Source of the DNA: Mesorhizobium sp. SCN 65-20
GTDB taxonomy: Bacteria > Pseudomonadota > Alphaproteobacteria > Rhizobiales > Rhizobiaceae
DNA: 43,270 nt
Assembly (NCBI GenBank): GCA_001724355.1
Contig: MEEF01000019.1
Span: 1 to 43,270 of the forward strand
Direction: 5' to 3'
Below, piece after piece: positions 35,879 to 43,270 of this stretch. Position numbers and translations under genes: made by a program. Each line of letters begins with the position of its first letter. Position 1 is the stretch's first letter. The notes below the pieces were generated by a model, which worked only from the letters and a program-made list of their open reading frames with translations, had not been told where the DNA came from and did not search any database.

Positions 35879-36631
35879 ATGCAGGCTGCGTTTGAAGGCA
35901 AGGTGGCGATCGTAACCGGCGGGGGTTCCGGGATCGGCGCAGCCATCTGCCGTCAACTCGGCCGCGAGGGTGCCGAGGTGGTGATCGGCGATCTCGACGC
36001 CGAGGCGGCACGCAACATTGCCCAGGAGATACGCGCCAACGGCGGCAAGGCGCACGAGTTTGCCGTGGACGTCGCCGACGCTGCGTCCGTGGAGCGCCTG
36101 GTGGACTACTGCCGGGAAAAATGCGGCGGGCTCGACCTCGCCGTCAACAATGCGGGTGTCGCCGGCTCCCGGCGGCCGACGGCCGACTTTCCGGTCGACG
36201 AATGGCACCGCCTGATAGACATCAATCTGAACGGCGTCTTCCATTGCATGAAGTACGAGATCGCCGCCATGCGCGAACGCGGCGCCGGCTCGATCGTCAA
36301 TATGGCGTCGATCCTCGGTTCGGTCGCGCTGCCGACGGCTTCCGCCTATACGGCTGCCAAGCACGGGGTCGTCGGACTGACCAAGGCCGCGGCGATCGAA
36401 TATGCGCGGCTGGGCGTGCGCATCAATGCGGTCGGGCCGGGCTGGATCGAAACGCCTCTCATGTCGGAGAAGATCGGCGAGAACTCGCGCCGCATGGAGG
36501 CGTTGCAGCCGATGGGGCGGCGCGGCACGCCCGAGGAAGTCGCCGAACTCGTCTGCTTCCTGCTCTCCGAGCGGGCCAGCTTCATTACCGGCAGCTACCA
36601 TCTGGTCGACGGCGCCTATACGGCTCACTAG
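35879..36631 (+). CDS. SDR family oxidoreductase
   Basis: A 250-residue classical SDR with VTGGGSGIG, NNAGV, the catalytic Ser and Tyr-x3-Lys in SAYTAAKHG, and the C-terminal LVDGAYTAH. Closest in look to 3-oxoacyl reductase, glucose-dehydrogenase and cyclopentanol-type enzymes; the substrate is unknown. The ATG at 35879 follows GAGGTTGAG; the frame extends upstream with no homology. Ends 26 bases before the convergent GNAT gene. Confidence 0.9.
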   Translation: MQAAFEGKVAIVTGGGSGIGAAICRQLGREGAEVVIGDLDAEAARNIAQEIRANGGKAHEFAVDVADAASVERLVDYCREKCGGLDLAVNNAGVAGSRRPTADFPVDEWHRLIDINLNGVFHCMKYEIAAMRERGAGSIVNMASILGSVALPTASAYTAAKHGVVGLTKAAAIEYARLGVRINAVGPGWIETPLMSEKIGENSRRMEALQPMGRRGTPEEVAELVCFLLSERASFITGSYHLVDGAYTAH

Positions 36632-36657
36632 GCCAGGCGGCGTCCGAAAAACCCGCG

Positions 36658-37071
36658 TCAGGCAGCCGGCTTGCGCGCCAGGCGCATGAACATGCCGTCC
36701 GTAGCCGTTTCGAAGCCGAATTTCTCGTAGAGGCTGTGGGCGTCCGCAGTCCGCAGCGAAAAGCTGCTCACATCCGCGAGATCAGGGTGCGCAAGCAGGG
36801 CTGTCACCAGCTTCTTGCCAATGCCGAGACCGCGCCGGTCCGGCCAGACGATGACGTCGGCGACATAGGCGAAGCAGGCATAGTCGGTGATGACGCAGGC
36901 GAAACCCACCTGCTCGCCGTCGAGATAGGCGCCGACGCAGAGCGAATTGGAAAAGGCGCGGCGATTGATGTCGTCGCTCCGGCCTTCGCCCCAATAGCTC
37001 GCCTTGATCACCTCCGACGTCCTGTCGAAATCGATCAGCGCCCTATCGAAACTGATCTCGACCTCGGCCAT
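36658..37071 (-). CDS. GNAT-family N-acetyltransferase
   Basis: A 137-residue acetyltransferase with the acetyl-CoA binding loop DRRGLGIGK (about 80-88) and a C-terminal SLYEKFGFE typical of the fold. The acceptor is unknown. It lies 41 bases downstream of nadE on the same strand and may share its transcript. Confidence 0.88.
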   Translation of the reverse strand: MAEVEISFDRALIDFDRTSEVIKASYWGEGRSDDINRRAFSNSLCVGAYLDGEQVGFACVITDYACFAYVADVIVWPDRRGLGIGKKLVTALLAHPDLADVSSFSLRTADAHSLYEKFGFETATDGMFMRLARKPAA

Positions 37072-37112
37072 TGCGCCCGCCTCCAGAGTGATACGCCTTG
37101 TGCTTCAGCCGT

Positions 37113-38795
37113 TTATCCACGGTCCCTGAATTTATTGGTGATCGGGTAGCGGCGGTCGCGCCCGAAATTCTTCTTGGTGATCTTCACGCCGGGAGCGGCC
37201 TGGCGGCGCTTGTATTCGGCGATGTAGAGCAGGTGCTCGATACGGTGCACAAGGTCGCGGTCATGCCCACGCGCAACGATCTCGTCGACCCCCATCTCGT
37301 TCTCCACCAGGCATTCGAGGATGTCGTCGAGCACCGGATAGGGCGGCAGCGAATCCTGGTCCGTCTGGTTGGGCCGAAGCTCGGCCGAAGGCGCCTTGTC
37401 GATGATGTTCTGCGGGATGACGATGCCCGACGGGCCGAGCGCGCCGGGCGGCACATGCGTGTTGCGCCAGCGCGACAGCGCATAGACCTGCATCTTGTAG
37501 AGGTCCTTGATGGGATTGAAGCCCCCATTCATGTCGCCATAAAGCGTGGCATAGCCGACCGACATCTCGCTCTTGTTGCCGGTAGTGACCACCATCGAGC
37601 CGAACTTGTTGGACACCGCCATGAGGATGGTGCCGCGGGCACGGCTCTGCAGGTTCTCCTCGGTGATACCTTCCTTGGTGCCCTCGAAGAGTTGCGTGAG
37701 CGCATGGGAAAAACCGTCGACCGGCTCGTGGATCGGCACGATGTCATATCGGCAGCCGAGCGCCCGGGCGCAGTCCTCGGCGTCCTTGAGTGAGTCCGAC
37801 GACGTGTAGCGGTAGGGCATCATGATCGCCCGCAGCCGCTCCTCGCCCAGCGCATCGACTGCGAGTGCCGCGCAGATCGCCGAGTCGATGCCGCCGGAAA
37901 GGCCGAGCACCACGTTCTTGAAACCGTTCTTGTTGACGTAGTCGCGCAAGCCGAGCATGCAGGCGCGATAGTCGGCCTCCTCGCGCTCGGGGATCTTGGA
38001 CATCGGGCCTTCGACACAGGCCCAGCCCTCAGCCTCACGTTTCCAGGTCGTGACGGCGACTGCCTCCTCGAACTGGCTCATCTGGAAGGCGAGCGAATGG
38101 TCGGCATTGATGGCGAAGGAAGCGCCGTCGAAGACGAGTTCGTCCTGCCCGCCGAGCTGGTTGGCGTAGAGAAGCGGCAACCCGCTCTCGATCACCTGGC
38201 GGATCGCCACCTGGTGGCGCACGTCCATCTTGGCGCGGTAGTAGGGCGAGCCGTTGGGCATGAGCAGGATTTCGGCGCCGCTTTCGGCCAGCGTCTCGCA
38301 GACGCCAAGCTCGCCCCAGATGTCCTCGCAGATCGGAATGCCGAGCCGCACGCCGCGGAAATTGATCGGCCCCGGCATGTCAGGTCCGGCCTGGAAGACG
38401 CGCTTCTCGTCGAACTCGCCATAGTTCGGCAGGTCGACCTTGAAGCGCTCGGCAATGATCTTGCCGCCATCCGCCACGACGATGGAGTTGTGCAGCCCGC
38501 TCTTGCGCTTGAGCGGCACGCCGATGATGACGCCGGGCCCGCCGTCGGCCGTATCCTTGGCGAAATCCTCGGCAGCCCGTTCGCAGGCGGCCACGAAGGC
38601 CGGCTTCAGCACCAGGTCCTCCGGCGGATAGCCCGCGATGAACAGCTCGGTGAAGAGCACGAGGTCCGCTCCCTGGCGAGCGGCATCCGCCCTCGCCTCG
38701 CGCGCCTTGGCCAGATTGCCAGCGATGTCGCCAACCGTCGGATTGAGCTGCGCGACGGCGATTCGGAGAATGTCGGGCGGAGATTTTTTCGTCAT
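37113..38795 (-). CDS. nadE: Glutamine-dependent NAD+ synthetase
   Basis: A 560-residue two-domain enzyme. Residues about 8-265 are the nitrilase-type glutaminase (ELFIAGYPPEDL, the Lys region and the Cys in GIPICEDIW). Residues about 285-555 are the synthetase with the ATP loop GLSGGIDSA. It makes NAD from nicotinate adenine dinucleotide using ammonia channelled from glutamine. Length is in the family range. It lies 53 bases downstream of the glycosylase-like gene. Confidence 0.95.
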   Translation of the reverse strand: MTKKSPPDILRIAVAQLNPTVGDIAGNLAKAREARADAARQGADLVLFTELFIAGYPPEDLVLKPAFVAACERAAEDFAKDTADGGPGVIIGVPLKRKSGLHNSIVVADGGKIIAERFKVDLPNYGEFDEKRVFQAGPDMPGPINFRGVRLGIPICEDIWGELGVCETLAESGAEILLMPNGSPYYRAKMDVRHQVAIRQVIESGLPLLYANQLGGQDELVFDGASFAINADHSLAFQMSQFEEAVAVTTWKREAEGWACVEGPMSKIPEREEADYRACMLGLRDYVNKNGFKNVVLGLSGGIDSAICAALAVDALGEERLRAIMMPYRYTSSDSLKDAEDCARALGCRYDIVPIHEPVDGFSHALTQLFEGTKEGITEENLQSRARGTILMAVSNKFGSMVVTTGNKSEMSVGYATLYGDMNGGFNPIKDLYKMQVYALSRWRNTHVPPGALGPSGIVIPQNIIDKAPSAELRPNQTDQDSLPPYPVLDDILECLVENEMGVDEIVARGHDRDLVHRIEHLLYIAEYKRRQAAPGVKITKKNFGRDRRYPITNKFRDRG

Positions 38796-38848
38796 GTCAG
38801 CGGTCTAGCCTGCGTGCACGGGTCGGGCAATGCCGAACGATTGGACCA

Positions 38849-39562
38849 TCATTCGTCCATATAGGCGCGGAGTTCGTCGGCGGGGCGATTGACGCCGACC
38901 GACATCGACAGGATGCGCGAAATATGCGCCCTGGGCAGCCCGGTGGCCGCAGCCCATTCGTTGATCTGCCATTGTATCCTGGCGAGATCCTTCTTCGACG
39001 ATGCCGCCTCCCCGATGTCCAGCCCGGCATCGCGCAACGCCAGGATCATGTCCCGCGACAGGATGAAGGTATCCCAGCCGAGCCAGCGCAGCAGGTATTG
39101 ACCGGTATTGCCGCCGAGCCTGCTGCCGTGCTTGCCGAGATAGGCGGTGAGCCCTACCTGATCGTCGGCCGGCCATTCCGCGAGGAACTTGCCGAAGCCT
39201 CCATGTTCCTTGGAGACTTGCTCGACGAAAGCTGCGTTGTCACGAACCGACCTGATCTTCTGCGGATTGCGGACGATGCGGCTGTCGGAAGCCAGTTCGT
39301 GCCAGAAGTCGTCGGGCTGGAACAGCAGGCGCTTCGGCTCGAAGCCGAGGAAGGCCTCCTCGAAGCCAGGCCATTTCTGCTCGATCACCCGCCAGACGAA
39401 ACCAGCCGCAAAGACACGCTCCGCCATCGTCGACAGGATACGGTCGTCGGGCACCTTGGCGAGCGCCCGGTTGTCGGCAACCGGCCCCAGCAAGGAGGAA
39501 AGCACGGCCTCGCCGCCCTTGCGCTCGGCTGCGCGCGCCCTGATTTTGGCGAAATCCCGCAT
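38849..39562 (-). CDS. DNA-3-methyladenine glycosylase I-like (HhH-GPD) protein
   Basis: A 237-residue protein beginning MRDFAKIRARAAER. The phrases FAAGFVWRVIEQKWPGFEEAF and DDQVGLTAYLGKHGSRLGGNTGQYLLRWLGWDTF match the Tag-related group of COG2818. It may remove alkylated adenine from DNA, but the E. coli Tag zinc ligands are not evident, so activity is uncertain. The ATG at 39562 follows a strong GGAGGAGG; the upstream extension to 39667 is rejected. Confidence 0.78.
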   Translation of the reverse strand: MRDFAKIRARAAERKGGEAVLSSLLGPVADNRALAKVPDDRILSTMAERVFAAGFVWRVIEQKWPGFEEAFLGFEPKRLLFQPDDFWHELASDSRIVRNPQKIRSVRDNAAFVEQVSKEHGGFGKFLAEWPADDQVGLTAYLGKHGSRLGGNTGQYLLRWLGWDTFILSRDMILALRDAGLDIGEAASSKKDLARIQWQINEWAAATGLPRAHISRILSMSVGVNRPADELRAYMDE

Positions 39563-39659
39563 GGTGCCTCCTCCGTCCCGCATTGTGGCGCCGCAAGACA
39601 CCATCTTTGTATAAGGATTCTGTGGCTGCCAAGCAGGCGCCTTCACCGCGGAGCGGAAC

Positions 39660-40223
39660 ATGAACAAGACAGTGGCGGATTTGGCTCACCGGTGGTTGCC
39701 CCGGAAGCACGAGCACCTCAGCGAGGTCGAGCACAAGGTGCTGCAAAGTGCCATCGATCGGAAGACGGTGTCGCGCAACGTCAACGAAAGCGTCGCCGAC
39801 CGCGAAGGCATGGGCGACCGCCTTGCCGACTCGCTGGCCCGGGTCGGCGGCTCCTGGGGCTTCATCCTGGCATTCCTGGGATTCCTCGTGGTCTGGACGT
39901 TGCTGAACGCATGGCTTCTGGGGCGGGATTCGTTCGACCCCTACCCGTTCATCTTCCTCAACCTGGTGCTGTCGATGATCGCAGCCATCCAGGCACCGAT
40001 CATCATGATGTCGCAAAACCGCCAGGCCGAGCGCGACCGAATCGACGCAGCGCACGACTATGCCGTGAACCTGAAGGCCGAAATCGAGATCATGGCGCTG
40101 CACGAAAAACTCGACGAGATCCGCTTCCAGGAGATCATTCACCTGCGTGAGCGCGTCGACGCCCTGTCAGAGCAGATCGCGCGCATGATCGATGCGGGCG
40201 GAGGTAAATCGCCCGCCCAATGA
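39660..40223 (+). CDS. DUF1003 family membrane protein
   Basis: A 187-residue protein with two membrane helices (about 68-90 and 97-118) flanked by a helical N-terminus and a coiled C-terminus. FLVVWTLLN, DPYPFIFLNLVLS and QAPIIMMSQNRQAERDR are the DUF1003 signature. Its role is unknown. The stop overlaps the DedA gene by ATGA, so the two are probably co-translated. Confidence 0.9.
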   Translation: MNKTVADLAHRWLPRKHEHLSEVEHKVLQSAIDRKTVSRNVNESVADREGMGDRLADSLARVGGSWGFILAFLGFLVVWTLLNAWLLGRDSFDPYPFIFLNLVLSMIAAIQAPIIMMSQNRQAERDRIDAAHDYAVNLKAEIEIMALHEKLDEIRFQEIIHLRERVDALSEQIARMIDAGGGKSPAQ

Positions 40224-40801
40224 GCGACACGATCCACTATCTCGTCGAGCGCTACGGCCTTCTGGCCGTATTCGTCGGCTGCATGGCCGAAGGCGAGAGC
40301 GTGGCCATTCTCGGCGGTTTCTTCGCCCATCAGCAGGTGTTCGCCCCCTGGCAAGCCTTCACCGCCGCATTCCTGGGCGCGTTCTTCGGCGACAACCTCT
40401 TCTTCCTTCTCGGTAGGCGCTTTTCCGGCAACAAGTGGGTCCGCCTGATGCGCAGACGTCCCGGCTTCAGCCATGCCTACAGGATGGTGCAGGCGCACCC
40501 CAATCTGTTCGTGCTCGGCAACCGCTACATCTACGGTATGCGGCTGGTCGGCGGCATCGCAGCCGGCCTGTCCAACATTCCGGTCCTGCTTTTCATCGCG
40601 CTCAACGCGCTGTCGGCACTGGTGTGGGCCGGCATTTTCGTGAGCCTCGGCTACGTATTCGGGCTCGGAGCCGAACATCTCCTGGGCGAAGCGATGAAAA
40701 CCCATCATCGCCTGTTCATCGGCCTGGGAATTGGCGTGGTGGTCGCTGTGGCAGCCTGGCTGCTCGCGCGCCACGTTGCGAGGAAGGAACCGCCCGAATA
40801 G
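40220..40801 (+). CDS. DedA/VTT-family membrane protein
   Basis: A 193-residue membrane protein with GCMAEGESVAILGGFFAH and a second re-entrant segment GNRYIYGMRLVGGIAAGLS, the paired motif of the DedA family. Members flip or transport lipids such as undecaprenyl phosphate and phosphatidylethanolamine. The usual Glu and Arg positions are present (AEGES, YGMR). It overlaps the DUF1003 gene and ends one base before the convergent hemerythrin gene. Confidence 0.88.
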   Translation: MSDTIHYLVERYGLLAVFVGCMAEGESVAILGGFFAHQQVFAPWQAFTAAFLGAFFGDNLFFLLGRRFSGNKWVRLMRRRPGFSHAYRMVQAHPNLFVLGNRYIYGMRLVGGIAAGLSNIPVLLFIALNALSALVWAGIFVSLGYVFGLGAEHLLGEAMKTHHRLFIGLGIGVVVAVAAWLLARHVARKEPPE

Positions 40802-40802
40802 C

Positions 40803-41393
40803 TCAGTCGATGCCGAGGGCGCGGTCGCCGCGATCCAGGATGAGCGGGATGATCAGGTCTTCCTCGTCGTCGAGATGCCGGGTCAGCATGGCGATGAGCC
40901 GCGCGTTCTCGTCCGCATAGGAATCGGCCGCGAAACGCTGCTTGTCCGCGTCTTCGCTCAGCGTGCGGAGGAATGCGTTCGCCGCTTCCGCATTCATTTC
41001 CAGCGCTTCATGGATGAGATGATGGTCGGCGTCGAGTATCTCGAAGCCGCGTTTCAGACGCGTCTCGGCTTCGGCAAAGACCGGGAAGTAATGATGATCC
41101 TCGACGTTGTGATGGCCGTCGAGATTGCCGAGGAAAAAGTTCAGGCGCGGCGCGAACCATCGGGCGAAACCATGGGCGTCGAGCCTCCCCTCGCGATAGT
41201 CGCCGATGCCGGCGGTCAGCTTCCCACCCAATTCGCGGAACATGTCGTGCCGCTGCAGCCACATCGACGCCATGCCGTGGACGTTGTCGTGCGACTGCCA
41301 ATCCTCGCGAGGGTACTTGGTCACGAGCCAGCGCAGGTCTTCGGGAAGGCCCCCGCGCCTCTCGAGGTGGTGCTCTGCGGCTTGATCGGCCAT
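40803..41393 (-). CDS. Hemerythrin-domain protein
   Basis: A 196-residue all-helical protein with the iron ligands spread as DNVHGMAS, GHHNVEDHHYFP, DADHHLIHE and the C-terminal HLDDEEDLIIP. The pattern fits hemerythrin-like cation-binding proteins, which bind O2 or sense oxygen/iron. No extra signalling domain is attached. It lies 40 bases downstream of dgkA on the same strand. Confidence 0.88.
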   Translation of the reverse strand: MADQAAEHHLERRGGLPEDLRWLVTKYPREDWQSHDNVHGMASMWLQRHDMFRELGGKLTAGIGDYREGRLDAHGFARWFAPRLNFFLGNLDGHHNVEDHHYFPVFAEAETRLKRGFEILDADHHLIHEALEMNAEAANAFLRTLSEDADKQRFAADSYADENARLIAMLTRHLDDEEDLIIPLILDRGDRALGID

Positions 41394-41433
41394 GTCGGTC
41401 TCCTTTGGTGACCGACATGTAGGAAGGCGCCGG

Positions 41434-41793
41434 TTAGATGGAAAGGCCCGTCAGGCGCTCGACGATGGCGATGCCCCAGATGCCGAGGGTGATCAGGATG
41501 GAGATCAGCACGGCGAGCGAGCCGCAGTCCTTGGCCAGTTGGATGTCGATGTTGAACTCGCGGCTGACGGCATCGCAGGCTGCCTCGATGCCGGTGTTCA
41601 GCACTTCGACGGTCATCAGGAACAGGATCGACCCGATCAATAGCGCATAGCCGCTCCAGCTCTCGGCAATGAACCAGCCAAGGGGGATGGCTGCGATCAG
41701 CAGCATGACCTCCTGCTGGAATGCCGCTTCGGTGCGCATCAGCCTGGAGAAGGCGCGCACCGAATTCTGGAAAGCCTTGACCAGCCGCTCCAT
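41434..41793 (-). CDS. dgkA: Diacylglycerol kinase
   Basis: A 119-residue membrane protein with three helices and the active-site motif EVLNTGIEAACD, plus an N-terminal amphipathic helix with RTEAAFQQE. It phosphorylates diacylglycerol to phosphatidic acid, recycling lipid left from periplasmic glucan or LPS modification. The ATG at 41793 follows AAGGGAA at good spacing. Confidence 0.94.
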   Translation of the reverse strand: MERLVKAFQNSVRAFSRLMRTEAAFQQEVMLLIAAIPLGWFIAESWSGYALLIGSILFLMTVEVLNTGIEAACDAVSREFNIDIQLAKDCGSLAVLISILITLGIWGIAIVERLTGLSI

Positions 41794-41843
41794 GAAATTC
41801 CCTTTCAATACGATCAAAGGGGCATCATGTAGCGGCTTGGCCG

Positions 41844-42641
41844 TCAGTCGAACAGATAGGAATCGTTGGCGAAGAAGCCGTGATCTACCGAATTGTGCAC
41901 GCGCCGGCCCTTGCCTGCCTCGCCCGCAGCACCCAGCGCGAAGAAGATCGGCATCAGGTGCTCGTCAGTCGGATGGTTCTCCGCAGGGTACGGAGCCCTT
42001 TCCTTCCAATGCAGCAACGCGTCGCGATCACCTGCAGCGAGCCGTTCCTCGAACCACTCCGTGAACGCGTGCACCTTGCCTGCAAGGACCGGATCCGGCT
42101 CGGCTCCGCGCCTGATGGTGGTGAAATAGGCCCGCAGATTGTGCGTGATGTGGCCCGAGCCGATCAGCAGGATGCCCTCTTCGCGCAAGGGCGCGAGCGC
42201 CTTGCCGATCGCGTAGTGCCAGGCCGCGTCGCGCGTGGGATCGATCGACACCTGAACGATGGGGATGCCGGCATCCGGAAATGCGAGCATCAGCGGCGTC
42301 CACGTACCATGGTCGTAGCCGCGCTTTTCATAAGTGTGGGGGTTGAGCCCGGCCGCTTCCAGCATGCCGAACACGCGCTCGGCGAGCGCCGGTTCGCCCT
42401 TTGCGGGATAGACCATCCTGTAGAGTTCGGGCGCGAAGCCACCGAAATCGTAGATCATCCCGGGCTTGGGGTCGGTGACGACCGCGACGCCGTCAGTCTC
42501 GAAATGGGCCGAGACGATCACGATTGCCTTCGGCCTTGGCATCAAGGTCGAGACGGTTTCCAGGTAATGCCGGGCCTCGGTATCGGCGAGCACGATGTCG
42601 GGGCCGCCATGCGAAACGAATAATGTGGGCAACGAGGTCAT
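41844..42641 (-). CDS. Class III extradiol dioxygenase, DODA/YgiD type
   Basis: A 265-residue enzyme with metal-ligand motifs LFVSHGGP, VSAHFET, GYDHGTWTPL and GSGHITHNL. It is of the 4,5-DOPA extradiol dioxygenase family (LigB-like). In bacteria such proteins cleave catecholic rings; the natural substrate is unknown. Of two nearby ATGs, the one at 42641 is chosen since AAGGAG is 7 bases before it, too close to the ATG at 42647. Confidence 0.93.
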   Translation of the reverse strand: MTSLPTLFVSHGGPDIVLADTEARHYLETVSTLMPRPKAIVIVSAHFETDGVAVVTDPKPGMIYDFGGFAPELYRMVYPAKGEPALAERVFGMLEAAGLNPHTYEKRGYDHGTWTPLMLAFPDAGIPIVQVSIDPTRDAAWHYAIGKALAPLREEGILLIGSGHITHNLRAYFTTIRRGAEPDPVLAGKVHAFTEWFEERLAAGDRDALLHWKERAPYPAENHPTDEHLMPIFFALGAAGEAGKGRRVHNSVDHGFFANDSYLFD

Positions 42642-42745
42642 GTTCATTCTCCTTGCCTGAAATATACGCTTGCTCTCCCCTCGGCGGCAGTGCGCCGCCA
42701 TGCAACGAAGCGTTCAACGAATGTGAACGAAGATCCGGATGTCGT

Positions 42746-43162
42746 TCAGTCTCCCAGGACCTTGATGTCTGGAGACGACCGCTCGAACTGCGGCAGGTCG
42801 TCGGCGATTTCGTAGTAGCTCGCCTTGTCGGCCACGAATATGTGGCAGAGTCCGGTCAGCGACGAGGCATCGTCGAACGAGCCCGCAAGGATCGAGACAT
42901 AGGTGTCGTCATTTGGCTTCCAGAACATCACCGAACCGCAGCGGCTGCAGAAGCCTCGCTTGGCGAAGTCCGATGCCTCGAACCAGGTGATGTGTTCGCG
43001 TCCTTCGACCTCGACCATGTCGTCGTCGACGTTCGTCGCCGCATAATAGTGCCCGCTCTGCTTCCTGCATTGGCTACAATGACAATAGACCACGCCGCGC
43101 AGCGGCCCTCTCGCGACGAAGCGCACGGCGCCGCACAAACACGATCCCTTGTGTGTATCCAT
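42746..43162 (-). CDS. GFA-family protein (glutathione-dependent formaldehyde-activating-like)
   Basis: A 138-residue zinc protein with the GFA Cys pattern: GSCLCGAVRF, YCHCSQCRKQSG and GFCSRCGS. The family includes the Paracoccus Gfa enzyme, but most members have no proven activity. The ATG at 43162 follows GGAGG. The open frame upstream to 43240 lacks a start signal. Confidence 0.92.
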   Translation of the reverse strand: MDTHKGSCLCGAVRFVARGPLRGVVYCHCSQCRKQSGHYYAATNVDDDMVEVEGREHITWFEASDFAKRGFCSRCGSVMFWKPNDDTYVSILAGSFDDASSLTGLCHIFVADKASYYEIADDLPQFERSSPDIKVLGD

Positions 43163-43270
43163 CAGCCCCTCCAGTTGTTGGCATGGGCAGATTGCCCGCC
43201 CGTCGCAGCAAATGCTCTCCGGATTGCGACATCCGATCAATCGGCTTCGGGCGCAGCATACTGGCCCGTA

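Overview
The window is a GC-rich, gene-dense chromosomal segment of an alphaproteobacterium of the order Rhizobiales, most likely the Phyllobacteriaceae/Mesorhizobium side. Evidence for this is the pleD-divK pair beside rpmG, the Rhizobiales-type families DUF3572 and DUF2865, a malic enzyme fused to a phosphotransacetylase-like domain, and a giant polar-growth protein of the GPR/RgsE type. I see no rRNA, tRNA, CRISPR array, insertion sequence or prophage. Composition and codon use look uniform, so this reads as core or near-core genome rather than an island.

Layout. 1-3450: end of rpmG, then the cell-cycle regulators pleD and divK (minus strand), divergent from a DUF3572 gene overlapping a HAD-like gene. 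3450-7900: folate operon folP-folB-folK, a secreted DUF922 protein, a [2Fe-2S] ferredoxin with its reductase, and an orphan Hpt phosphotransfer protein. 8146-14529: a single 2127-residue coiled-coil membrane protein with nested repeats, the outstanding feature of the window. 14741-18820: an Mla/MCE-type lipid transport operon (permease with STAS domain, ATPase, MCE protein, outer-membrane lipoprotein). 18898-26709: an enolase-superfamily epimerase/racemase, an MFS transporter, an LpxH-like phosphoesterase, an atypical SDR, malic enzyme and a DUF2865 protein. 26627-33966: gltX, an MsbA-like ABC exporter, an ArsR-SRPBCC pair with a clear operator, a ClpP paralogue, and a three-gene minus-strand operon (ICMT-like methyltransferase, stand-alone E2-type acyltransferase, SDR with a SEC-C zinc motif) whose job is unknown. 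34034-43270: envelope lipoproteins, an L,D-transpeptidase, an SDR, a GNAT enzyme, NAD synthetase, a Tag-like glycosylase, DUF1003 and DedA membrane proteins, hemerythrin, DgkA, a DODA-type dioxygenase and a GFA-family protein.

How it fits together. DivK, PleD, the Hpt protein and the GPR-like protein suggest a neighbourhood for polarity, cell cycle and unipolar growth. Many other genes concern the envelope: Mla transport, LpxH-like, MsbA-like, DgkA, DedA, the L,D-transpeptidase and lipoproteins. The best candidates for under-described biology are the repeat architecture of the GPR-like protein and the ICMT/E2-like/SDR-SEC-C operon. All functions are inferred from reading motifs in translated sequence; no database search was run.
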